64,000 bases of DNA from Streptomyces sp. NBC_00287. Its GTDB lineage: Bacteria > Actinomycetota > Actinomycetes > Streptomycetales > Streptomycetaceae. The notes under the pieces are model-generated. The model was not told the DNA's origin, did not search any database, and worked only from the letters and a program-made list of their open reading frames with translations. The translations under genes were made by a program, and so were the position numbers. Where the stretch lies: assembly GCF_036173105.1 (NCBI RefSeq), contig NZ_CP108053.1, positions 6,510,001 through 6,574,000 on the forward strand, given 5' to 3'. Position 1 is the stretch's first letter. Every line of letters begins with the position of its first letter. Positions 8,624-15,904 of this stretch are shown piece after piece.

Positions 8624-11600
8624 CGGCCGTCCTCCCGGATGATCGGGCTCCCGGTGCGGCTGCCGCTTGTCTGCCGGAGCATCTGCTCGGCCTCGGCCAT
8701 GCCCGCCAGGTGCTCCTTGGCGCGGTACCGGGCATGAGCTCGCTCCGCCGCCCGATATGCCTCCTCTTGCCTGCCCAGCGCGTGCAGCACATGGGCCTGG
8801 TCCAGCAGCGCGACGGCCTGGATCTCGGGCGAGTCGGTCGCCGCCGCGAGTTGCAGCGCCGTCCGCACGCAGTCCTCGGCCTCCTTGGTGCGTCCGGCGG
8901 CGAGTTCGGCCCGCGCCCGGGCGCCGAAGAAGCCCGCCGGGAAGTCGCCCTCGTCGTCCCTCCACTCCGGCCGTGAACGCAGTACGTCGACCGCCTCGTC
9001 GGGCCGGCCGAGCCGCAGCAGCACCCGGATCAGGTCACCGGCCGCCGCCGCGTGCTGGGCGCCGCCGAAGGGGCTCAGGGCCTCGCACACCTCGCGCAGC
9101 CGCTGCTCCGCGGCGGGGAGCTCACCGGCGAAGGAGTGCACCATCGCCATGAACACGGAGATCGAGATCCGGGCGAACTCATGGGAGAACTCGCCCACCA
9201 TGTGCTCCGCTTCGGCGAGCAGCTCACTGGCCCGCGCCGACTGCGACCGGCCGGCCAGCAGTACCGCAAGCGGGCACATGGCCGCCACCCGCACCAGACG
9301 GCAGGAGGCGGGCACCCCGGACAGCAACTTCTCGCACTCCTCGACAGCCTGTGTGGCGGGCGTGGGTCCGCGCCACAGCGAGAAGGCGAGCCCGCCTATG
9401 CTCTGGGCGTCGTGCAACTCGTCCGCCACGGCGGCGCCGTCCGGGCGGCCGCGCTCGAAGGCCTCGACAGCCTGCCGATAGCGGCCGTCCGCGAGATGGA
9501 CCTGCCCGATCAGCGAGGACGCCTTGCCGAGCCCCCGTGCGTCCGCGGCCTGGGTGAACACGGTCACCGCCTCGGACGCCGCCCGCAGCAGATCCTCGGG
9601 CGTCGCCTGCGCGGCGGGCAACTGCACCAGACCCAGCCGGGCATGAGCCAGCGCGGCCCGGTCGCCGCGTTCCTCGGCCAGCGCGGCGGCCTGCTGGAGC
9701 GCGGTGCGGGCCTCCCCGAGCCGGGTGGTGGCGACGAGCACGGTGCCCAGTTGGGTGAGCATGGCGCTGCGGGCCGGATCGTCCTCGGGTGCCGCGTCCA
9801 GGGCGCGGCCCAACAGATCCGCGGCGGTGTGCAGATCGCCGTGGCTGAGCTGCCGCGACGCCGCGGTGCGCAGGGCGGCCGCCGTACGGGATCGCAGTCC
9901 TTCGGCGTCCTCGGTCCTGCCCAGCTCCCGGTAGTAGGCCAGGGCGCGTTCCAGGTGATCGCCGGACTCGTAGGCCGCGTCCCCGTCGAACTCGGTGAGC
10001 AGTTCGGCGACCCGCTCGTGCATCTGCGCCCGGATCCGCTTCGGGATGGACTCGTAGGCGACCTCGCGGATCTGCAGATTGCGGAAGCGGTAGGTGTGCA
10101 GGCCGACGGCGTCGAGGAGTTGGCGGTGAGCGAGCCGGTCCAGTTCGGGTTGGAGCGCGGTGGCATCCAGCAGACCCTCCAGAAGGCCCTCCAGCAAGCC
10201 TGTCGAGCACTCCATGCCGTGTACGGCCGCCCACTGCAGGATGGCGCCGTCCACTGCGTCGAGCCGCTGGAGGCGCGCGTCTATCAGCGCGCGGATGGTC
10301 AGCGGCAGCGCGTCGATGCCGGATCCGTCACGGACCGCGCTCACCAACTGCTCGATGTACAGGGGGTTGCCGCCGGAGCGGGCGGCGATGCCGCGTACGG
10401 TCTCCTCCGCGTCCTGATCGTGGAGCGTCACCTCGAACTGGTCCCGGGCCAGCTGCCGGGCGGCCTCCAGGTGCAGCGGAGCCAGCACGGTGGAGGCCGC
10501 CGACAGCTTGCCGCCGGACCAGTCCGGGCGGCTGTCCAGCAGGTCGAGCCGGGCCAGACAGAGCAGCAGGACCGGGATGTCACGCCCCGAGTCGGCCAGC
10601 CGGCCGAGGACATCGAGCAGCAGCGGCTGTGCCCACTGCACATCGTCGAGGACCACGACCAGGGGGCCCTGGACCGCCACGGCCGCGAGGAGCCGGCGGG
10701 CCACCCACAGCACATCGTCCGGGGTGTGCTCGACCGCTCCCGCCCAGAGCGCCTCGGCCGCGGCCCGCAGCTCCTCATCGACCTGGTCGAAGCGGGCGAG
10801 TTCGGCCAGTACGCCGAAGAGCGGGCCGAGGGAAGCGCCGCGGCCGAACGGAGGGCACCGTCCGGAGCACACCTGGGCCCGGCTCCCGGCCCAGCCCAGG
10901 AACTCCTGTGCCAGGCGCGACTTGCCGATGCCGGGGACGCCGTAGACGGTGACGATCGCGGTCATGCCGCTGTCGCGTACGTGGGCGAAGCTGTTGCGCA
11001 GGAAGCGCAGGTCCGGTTCCCGTGCCACCAGCGGTGCGGTCATCCGGCGCTCGATCCCGCCGGCCTCGGGGTCGACGTCGCGCACGAGCCAGGCCGGGAC
11101 CGGCGCGCTCTTCCCCTTCAGCCGTAGCTGAGCCAGGGACTCCAGGCGCACGGCCCCGCTCACCAGGGCGCGGGTCGCGGCGCCGACGACGATCTGCCCC
11201 GGTCCGGCCGCCTGCTGGAAGCGGGCGGCGACATTCACCATCTCCCCGGTCACTCGCACGTTCGAGCCGTAACCGGAGGCCATCACCTCTCCGGTGTTCA
11301 CGCCGAGCCGCACCGCGAGCCGTTCGCCCAGCCGCCCGCTCAGTTCGCGGTCGAGCTGCTCGGCCTCCCGACGCATGGCGACCGCCGCGCGTACCGCCTG
11401 GAGGGCGTCGTCCTCGTGCAGTTCGGGCACCCCGAACACCCCGACGACCGCGTCCCCGATGAACTTCTCCACCGTCCCGCCGTGCTGCTCCAGGGCGCGC
11501 CGCATCCGCTCGTAGTAGCGCCCGACCAGGGCACGCAGCGGCTCGGGGTCCATTCGTTCGCTGAGGGCCGTCGAGCCGACCAGATCACAGAACACCACGG

Positions 11601-11739
11601 AGACGACCCGCCTGGTCTCGTACGGGTCGTCCTCGGCGACCGGCTCTCCGCAGTACGGGCAGTACCGGGCCTCGGCCAGGCCGGGCCGCCCGCACGCTGC
11701 GCAGTCCGCGACGGTTACCAGACCACACCTCCGGCCCAC
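8620..11739 (-). CDS. Zinc-ribbon/class III adenylate cyclase/AAA ATPase/TPR protein
   Basis: A 1,039-residue multidomain protein. Residues ~13-33 form a short zinc ribbon (CAACG and CPYCG pairs). Residues ~44-215 are a class III nucleotide cyclase domain with metal Asp52 (FCDLVGST), Asp96 (EKFIGDAV) and the NVAARFQ Asn/Arg pair, so it looks catalytically complete. Next is a P-loop NTPase domain (GVPGIGKSRLAQEF) with LVVVLDDVQW as Walker B, then ~500 residues of TPR-like helical repeats. No C-terminal HTH is present. Such proteins sense signals and may make cAMP. The GTG at 11739 lies inside the precursor-peptide gene (25-bp overlap) and lacks a clear ribosome-binding site; a GGAGG inside the peptide tail could serve a slightly later non-ATG start. 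Confidence 0.88.
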   Translation of the reverse strand: MGRRCGLVTVADCAACGRPGLAEARYCPYCGEPVAEDDPYETRRVVSVVFCDLVGSTALSERMDPEPLRALVGRYYERMRRALEQHGGTVEKFIGDAVVGVFGVPELHEDDALQAVRAAVAMRREAEQLDRELSGRLGERLAVRLGVNTGEVMASGYGSNVRVTGEMVNVAARFQQAAGPGQIVVGAATRALVSGAVRLESLAQLRLKGKSAPVPAWLVRDVDPEAGGIERRMTAPLVAREPDLRFLRNSFAHVRDSGMTAIVTVYGVPGIGKSRLAQEFLGWAGSRAQVCSGRCPPFGRGASLGPLFGVLAELARFDQVDEELRAAAEALWAGAVEHTPDDVLWVARRLLAAVAVQGPLVVVLDDVQWAQPLLLDVLGRLADSGRDIPVLLLCLARLDLLDSRPDWSGGKLSAASTVLAPLHLEAARQLARDQFEVTLHDQDAEETVRGIAARSGGNPLYIEQLVSAVRDGSGIDALPLTIRALIDARLQRLDAVDGAILQWAAVHGMECSTGLLEGLLEGLLDATALQPELDRLAHRQLLDAVGLHTYRFRNLQIREVAYESIPKRIRAQMHERVAELLTEFDGDAAYESGDHLERALAYYRELGRTEDAEGLRSRTAAALRTAASRQLSHGDLHTAADLLGRALDAAPEDDPARSAMLTQLGTVLVATTRLGEARTALQQAAALAEERGDRAALAHARLGLVQLPAAQATPEDLLRAASEAVTVFTQAADARGLGKASSLIGQVHLADGRYRQAVEAFERGRPDGAAVADELHDAQSIGGLAFSLWRGPTPATQAVEECEKLLSGVPASCRLVRVAAMCPLAVLLAGRSQSARASELLAEAEHMVGEFSHEFARISISVFMAMVHSFAGELPAAEQRLREVCEALSPFGGAQHAAAAGDLIRVLLRLGRPDEAVDVLRSRPEWRDDEGDFPAGFFGARARAELAAGRTKEAEDCVRTALQLAAATDSPEIQAVALLDQAHVLHALGRQEEAYRAAERAHARYRAKEHLAGMAEAEQMLRQTSGSRTGSPIIREDGR

Positions 11740-11921
11740 TCGGAGTGCGCCATCACGTCGGGAGTCGCCTCGTCCAGCCGCTGCCGCAGCGCGATGAGCA
11801 GCTCGATCTCCTCGTCCGTGAGCGAGGCCAGTACCTCTCGCTGCGGATCCACCATGTGGTCCACCGGGATGCCCGCCCTGCGCAGCCGGTCGAGCGGGTC
11901 CTGGCCCTGGTGTTCACTCAT
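11715..11921 (-). CDS. Small peptide, candidate RiPP precursor
   Basis: A 68-residue peptide encoded between the diiron-protein and cyclase genes. The first ~55 residues are charged and helix-prone (DPLDRLRRAG, LTDEEIELLIALRQRLDE), as in RiPP leaders. After DVMAHS (55-60) comes a hydrophobic tail with Glu61, Trp62, Ala-Gly-Gly, Val-Val and the C-terminal Trp68. There is no Cys, and no Ser or Thr after Ser60, so thioether classes are excluded. Its ATG overlaps the upstream stop by 8 bp and its 3' end overlaps the downstream gene by 25 bp, so translation is coupled to its presumed modifying enzymes. I recognise no known precursor family. Function as precursor is inference from size, composition and neighbours. 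Confidence 0.72.
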   Translation of the reverse strand: MSEHQGQDPLDRLRRAGIPVDHMVDPQREVLASLTDEEIELLIALRQRLDEATPDVMAHSEWAGGVVW

Positions 11922-12606
11922 GCGTGCCTGTCCTCTCCTGCGACATGTCGAGCGTTGCGAGACGGTCCACGGAGGTGACGAGCAGCTGCACCGCGTGCAG
12001 GGCCGCGATCCCGACGAGCGAGCGGCACCGGTCGTCGAGCGGCAACGAGTCGAGCAGCTCGGCGAGTTCCTTGCGATGGTGGCGGTCGAGTTCGGTGTGC
12101 GCGGCCAGGGTGCGGAAGCAGGCGGGGGGAAGCCCGGTGGCGTGCCGGATGCGTTCGAGCACGGCCGGCGGGGGAGGGTAGCCCTCCAGCACCGCCATAT
12201 GGCCGACGAGCGCCACGGGGTGGCTGTGCCGCACCCAGTAGTACTGGGCCCCCACCAGGGCGGCGATCTCCGGGCGAGGGACCCGTCGCAGCAGCGCGGA
12301 GGGATCGCCTCCGGCCGCGGTGAAGTCGTCGAGGAGGGCGGCGTCATGGCCGCGCTCCTCCTCGATCTGCGCCAGGTAGTAGGAGACGAGCCGGGCGGCC
12401 ACCCCGTCCGTCGCGGGCCGCGCCCGGCACTCGGCGACGGCGAACTCCAGCAGGGGTACGGTGGCCCGCGTCGCCATGTGACAGACGGCGAGGTACTCCC
12501 TGAAGCGGTCCGCGTCGGGCCGGTCCCAGGCCCGTCGCGAGGCGCTCTCCAGTGCGGGCACGGCGTGGTCCAGTTTCAGCTGCAGAAGGCTGCTCTCAGA
12601 CGTCAT
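11914..12606 (-). CDS. Haem-oxygenase-like diiron oxidase (HDO superfamily)
   Basis: A 230-residue all-helical protein of the TenA/PqqC/haem-oxygenase-like fold, of the type annotated as iron-containing redox enzyme. Potential iron ligands lie in the expected places: Glu54, Glu83/Glu84 with His87 (EEERGH), Glu141, and His170-Asp174-His177, whose 4- and 3-residue spacing is like that in CADD-type diiron enzymes. Members perform oxidative decarboxylation, N-oxygenation or C-C cleavage, and PqqC of PQQ biosynthesis shares the fold. ATG 12606 is preferred over GTG 12612 because GAGAGGG lies 6 nt upstream. It overlaps the radical SAM gene before it (11 bp) and the peptide gene after it (8 bp). Confidence 0.83.
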   Translation of the reverse strand: MTSESSLLQLKLDHAVPALESASRRAWDRPDADRFREYLAVCHMATRATVPLLEFAVAECRARPATDGVAARLVSYYLAQIEEERGHDAALLDDFTAAGGDPSALLRRVPRPEIAALVGAQYYWVRHSHPVALVGHMAVLEGYPPPPAVLERIRHATGLPPACFRTLAAHTELDRHHRKELAELLDSLPLDDRCRSLVGIAALHAVQLLVTSVDRLATLDMSQERTGTHE

Positions 12607-13531
12607 GAGCACCCTCTCTCAGGCCGCGGAGCGCCTTCGTGAAGGCGGGGGAGCCGGTGCCGTGCTCGAGCACCCGCCAGCACTGCGCGCAGATGCCGTC
12701 CGGTCCTGCCCCGGGCCGCAGGGCGGCGGGCCCGGTGGCGCCGACGGCCCACAGCAGCGGATCGTCGTCGAGGCTGTCCAGGGCGGAGTGCAACTCCTCG
12801 GCCGTGGCCGCCTTGCGGCGCAGCCGGTCCGGCCCGCCCCCCATGATCACCGTCTCGTTGCAGCAGGCGGTCACCGTCCCGTCGTACCGGACCACCGGCG
12901 TGCCCACCAAGGCGCACCGCTCACCGGAGGAGGCGCGCGCCGGCTGATACCAGTCGGCCCCTCGGCCGTGCGCCAGTCCGGGCTGTCGCACGATCTCCGC
13001 CCAGTCGGCCCAGCCCCGCCCGAAGGCACGGTGCAGCAGCTCAGCGGCCTGGTCGGCGTCCTCTTCGATGCTCTGGACGACCAGCCAGGCCCCGCAGGCG
13101 CGGATCAGCCGGGCGGCGGCGAGCCAGACCTGGTCCGGGACCCGTGCGCGGTGGTGGCGGTCGGTGCTGAGTACGACGGTCTCGGTGCGCCGCAGCACGG
13201 GCTCTGCCCACTGCGCCGCCCCGAAGAAACCGCTGGTGTGGAGCACGAGTTGTTTGCCCGCGGCGCTGAGTTCCCGCACCGCATGGCTGAGTCCTCGCCG
13301 TTCCGCGAACGGGTCGCCGCCGGAGATGGCTACCACCAGGATCCTGCGGTGCGCGGCGAGCCCCGCGACCAGGGACGTGAAGCGGGGCCAGTCGCTGATG
13401 CCCGGTCCGGAGCGCAGCGAACCGACCGAACAGTGGGCGCATTCGACAGGGCAGCGATCGGTCAGGAACAGCAGCGCCGAACTGCCCCGGTCGGCCCTGA
13501 TCCGGGCGATGTCGCTACTGGTCAGGGCCAT
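12596..13531 (-). CDS. Radical SAM enzyme with C-terminal twitch/SPASM-like domain (A)
   Basis: A 311-residue radical SAM protein. The [4Fe-4S] motif CxxxCxxC is Cys27-Cys31-Cys34, and the SAM-binding GGDPF motif follows. The C-terminal third carries a cysteine pattern (ERCALVG, VTACCNE, CAQC) consistent with an auxiliary Fe-S cluster of twitch or reduced SPASM type, as in peptide-modifying enzymes such as PqqE or MftC. It shares this architecture, including the VTACCNE signature, with the neighbour at 13515, so the two are paralogues. The ATG overlaps the previous stop by 17 bp. The likely substrate is the peptide at 11715-11921; the chemistry is unknown. Confidence 0.9.
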   Translation of the reverse strand: MALTSSDIARIRADRGSSALLFLTDRCPVECAHCSVGSLRSGPGISDWPRFTSLVAGLAAHRRILVVAISGGDPFAERRGLSHAVRELSAAGKQLVLHTSGFFGAAQWAEPVLRRTETVVLSTDRHHRARVPDQVWLAAARLIRACGAWLVVQSIEEDADQAAELLHRAFGRGWADWAEIVRQPGLAHGRGADWYQPARASSGERCALVGTPVVRYDGTVTACCNETVIMGGGPDRLRRKAATAEELHSALDSLDDDPLLWAVGATGPAALRPGAGPDGICAQCWRVLEHGTGSPAFTKALRGLREGAHDV

Positions 13532-14561
13532 GGGCGGGTTCGCCTCCCACAACCAGCTCGGCATACTCGGGGACGCCGTACCGGCGGGCGAAGGCCGCGG
13601 CGCCGCCCTGACGCACCGACGCGGCGACGACCGACTGGGCGATGGTGCCGAACGGCGCGTCCAGTTCGGCGGCGGCCTTCGAGTTCTCCGCGGGCAGGCG
13701 CCGGCAGGTGGCGCAGTGACCGGACTCGGGGTCCACCGCCCAGCGGGCCGCCAGATAGCCGGGGCCGAAGGTGCGCAGCGCACGCAGCATGGGGCGGGCG
13801 AGGGTGCGTCGGCGTATCTCGGGCCAGTCGTCGGTGTCGATGTGGCCCAGTCGCAGATGCGGTGCGGGCGCTCCGGCCACGACCTGCTCGTTGCAACAGG
13901 CGGTCACGGCCCCCGAGGCGGTGACCACCGGCCACGCCGCCAGGGCGCACGGTGTCACGGAGCTGTCGGTCGGTGGCGCCGCACGGTGTCGGCGGTCCGC
14001 CGCCCGGCCCGCGGCGATGAGGGGCGTGACGAGCACGGGCACCCGGTCGCCGTAGCGGTCCCGCAGCAGGGCTGTCAGCTCTTCGGCCTGCCCGTCCACG
14101 GTCTGCACGCTCACCGCGGTTCCTTCGGACAGCAGCTCGTCGAGCAGGGCGAGGACCGCGGTCCTGGGCACCTCGGGCTCATGGAAGGGGTCCATGCTCA
14201 CGGCGAAGTGGTCAACCGCCTTGATGGCGGTGCGAATCGCGGCCGGTATCCGCGGCCGGGTGGCGAAGTACGCGCCGGACAGGACGTAGCTGCGGGCACC
14301 CGCGGCCTTGGCGAGACCGGCGATTTCGGCCACCAGCCGCGGCCTGAGCAGGGGTTCGCCACCGGACATGAGCACGATGCTCGGGGGCCGGCGGGCGAGC
14401 GTCCCGGCGAAACGCAGCAGCCGGTCGGCCGGCGGTTCCGGCGATGCCATCGAGGAATTGGTGAAACAGTGTGCGCACTTCAGCGGACAGCGGCGAGTCA
14501 CCTCGAGGCACACACCTGCCGCCGGTATTGCCCGGAGTCTGAGCACCTCGGCCAGATGCAT
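13515..14561 (-). CDS. Radical SAM enzyme with C-terminal twitch/SPASM-like domain (B)
   Basis: A 348-residue radical SAM protein, first gene of the operon. The cluster motif is Cys25-Cys29-Cys32 (TRRCPLKCAHC), followed by MSGGEPLL for SAM binding. Auxiliary-cluster cysteines appear in VTPCALA, VTACCNE and CATC. About 60 further residues follow the last pair, more than in its paralogue. No PqqD-like domain is fused; the RRE candidate is in the divergent gene at 14774. GGGGGAGG 9 nt upstream supports the ATG at 14561. Two paralogous peptide-type radical SAM enzymes in one operon suggest two different modifications or a heteromeric enzyme. Confidence 0.9.
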   Translation of the reverse strand: MHLAEVLRLRAIPAAGVCLEVTRRCPLKCAHCFTNSSMASPEPPADRLLRFAGTLARRPPSIVLMSGGEPLLRPRLVAEIAGLAKAAGARSYVLSGAYFATRPRIPAAIRTAIKAVDHFAVSMDPFHEPEVPRTAVLALLDELLSEGTAVSVQTVDGQAEELTALLRDRYGDRVPVLVTPLIAAGRAADRRHRAAPPTDSSVTPCALAAWPVVTASGAVTACCNEQVVAGAPAPHLRLGHIDTDDWPEIRRRTLARPMLRALRTFGPGYLAARWAVDPESGHCATCRRLPAENSKAAAELDAPFGTIAQSVVAASVRQGGAAAFARRYGVPEYAELVVGGEPAHGPDQ

Positions 14562-14618
14562 GCGACTGCGCCTCCCCCGTTCTATTCCGAACAGGGAGTT
14601 TTGCGCATCCCGACGAGC

Positions 14619-14683
14619 TGGTAAACCTGTTCATCGCCCCTGGCGCACCTGACACAAAGGCGAGGTGCCTGTCCTGATTACCA
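14619..14683. promoter_or_regulatory. Inverted half-sites in the divergent control region of the cluster
   Basis: The 212-bp gap between the two divergent operons is AT-richer than its surroundings. It holds TGGTAA (14619-14624) and its complement TTACCA (14678-14683), and inside them GCACCT...AGGTGC arms around 12 nt. These could be regulator half-sites, for example for the LuxR-type protein at 25095, but no family-specific operator was recognised. Confidence 0.25.
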
Positions 14684-14690
14684 GGCTCCC

Positions 14691-14720
14691 TTGAGTCGCC
14701 AAGATCTGGTCGAATACTAA
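14691..14720 (+). promoter_or_regulatory. Candidate sigma70-type promoter for the nucleotidyltransferase-RRE/ABC operon
   Basis: TTGAGT (14691-14696) and TACTAA (14715-14720) are separated by 18 bp, close to the HrdB consensus. Transcription from here would start near 14727, leaving a ~47-nt leader before the TTG start at 14774. Confidence 0.45.
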
Positions 14721-14773
14721 CCATCACGTTGCTTCGAGCATGCCGTCGGCGGGCAGTGCGGGAGGTTGAGATC

Positions 14774-15904
14774 TTGCTATCCGTCCCAGCGGAGGACCGG
14801 CTGAAGAGATTGCCACCGGAGGAGCTCGACACCTGTCGCGAACTGCTCGGCGGATTACCGGTGGAGGATGCGCTGACGATATTCGTCAGTGGATCACGTG
14901 CGGAAGGCTGGTCGACCGCCGGTTCCAATTACAACTTCTATGCCATAGGCGATATTCCGCCGGGTATCAAGCCCATCGGCGGATTCAGCGTTCCCGGCGG
15001 GACGCAACGGGTCGCGAGTCATCATCTGCTGCACGGAGACGACCGCGTCATCGTCCGCTACTGGTCCGAGCACGATGTGCACTGGGCTCTGGAGCAGGTG
15101 CGTTTCCACGAGCTGCGGCCCACCCTGGAAATCTGGCCCATGGCCGTCGAATTCCTGCACCGGCTCAGCATCGGCAGCCCGTTGTACGGAGAAGCGGAAT
15201 TCGAGCAGCTGCGGTCCGCGGTCGATCTCGACCTGCTCGCGCGGTACATCACCCAGACCAAGGCCATGTACGCGGAGTCCTACTTCACGGACGCCGTGAC
15301 CCGGCTGGCGGCCGGGCGGGTGTACGACGCCCTGCTTCAGGCCCGGCTCGGCATGGAGGCCCAGCTCGACGCCTATCTCGCCGCCCGTGGCGACACCAAC
15401 ACCCAGGAGAAGTGGCGCCATCGGCGGCTGGAGCACATCGACGGCAGCCCGCAGCTGCTCGGAGACTTCGAGCAAGCCCTGCGCGGGCCCGGCAGCAGCG
15501 GCCCGCAGGAGCTCGCCGCCCACGTCCAGGACCTTGCCGCGTTCTCGGAGACCTTGAACTGCTGCGTCCAACTCGCCTGCCCCTACAGCCGGCTGAGCCC
15601 ACCGGACCCGGACACCGCCTCGGCCCAGGACCGGGTGCGGCGCAGCCTCGACGTACGGCTTGCCCGCATGTACGACGGCAGGGTGCTGGTGGTCCGCATG
15701 GACGGGGAGAGCGCCGAACTCCAGCCGTTCGCGGCCCTTGTCTACGGATGCGCGAGCGGACGCTGGTCGGTGCCCCAGATCGCCGACCACGCGGCGCGCA
15801 CTCTCGGCATCGGCCCGGACACGGCGCTCGACGACACCAGGACGGTCGTGACCGCCCTGGCAGCCCGCGGACTTCTCCGCCCGGCCGAAGCAGCGGCCCG
15901 GTGA
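14774..15904 (+). CDS. Degenerate nucleotidyltransferase fused to PqqD-like RRE domain
   Basis: About 376 residues. The N-terminal part has a polymerase-beta-type nucleotidyltransferase motif (FVSGSRAEGW then SNYNFYAIGD), but the two positions where metal-binding Asp residues belong are Asn, so catalysis is probably lost. The middle is helical (HEPN-like possibility). The last ~80 residues match the PqqD fold: three strands (RLARMYDGRVLVVRMDG), then ELQPFAALVYGC, WSVPQIADHAA and TVVTALAARGLL helices, which is the RiPP recognition element that binds leader peptides. TTG 14774 is chosen because GGGAGG lies 8 nt upstream; TTG 14729 is the longer option. Codon 28 is TTA (14855-14857). It overlaps the ABC gene by 4 bp. 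Confidence 0.75.
   Translation: MLSVPAEDRLKRLPPEELDTCRELLGGLPVEDALTIFVSGSRAEGWSTAGSNYNFYAIGDIPPGIKPIGGFSVPGGTQRVASHHLLHGDDRVIVRYWSEHDVHWALEQVRFHELRPTLEIWPMAVEFLHRLSIGSPLYGEAEFEQLRSAVDLDLLARYITQTKAMYAESYFTDAVTRLAAGRVYDALLQARLGMEAQLDAYLAARGDTNTQEKWRHRRLEHIDGSPQLLGDFEQALRGPGSSGPQELAAHVQDLAAFSETLNCCVQLACPYSRLSPPDPDTASAQDRVRRSLDVRLARMYDGRVLVVRMDGESAELQPFAALVYGCASGRWSVPQIADHAARTLGIGPDTALDDTRTVVTALAARGLLRPAEAAAR

Noticed and set aside
9052..11127. 691-codon plus-strand frame opposite the cyclase/TPR gene
   Set aside because: Shadow frame; the opposite strand has cyclase and P-loop motifs.
11715..11921. Lanthipeptide, sactipeptide, lasso, mycofactocin or FxSxx-type precursor
   Set aside because: No Cys at all, no LanM/LanC, no asparagine-synthetase-like lasso cyclase, and the tail does not match the IDGMCGVY or FxSxx endings.
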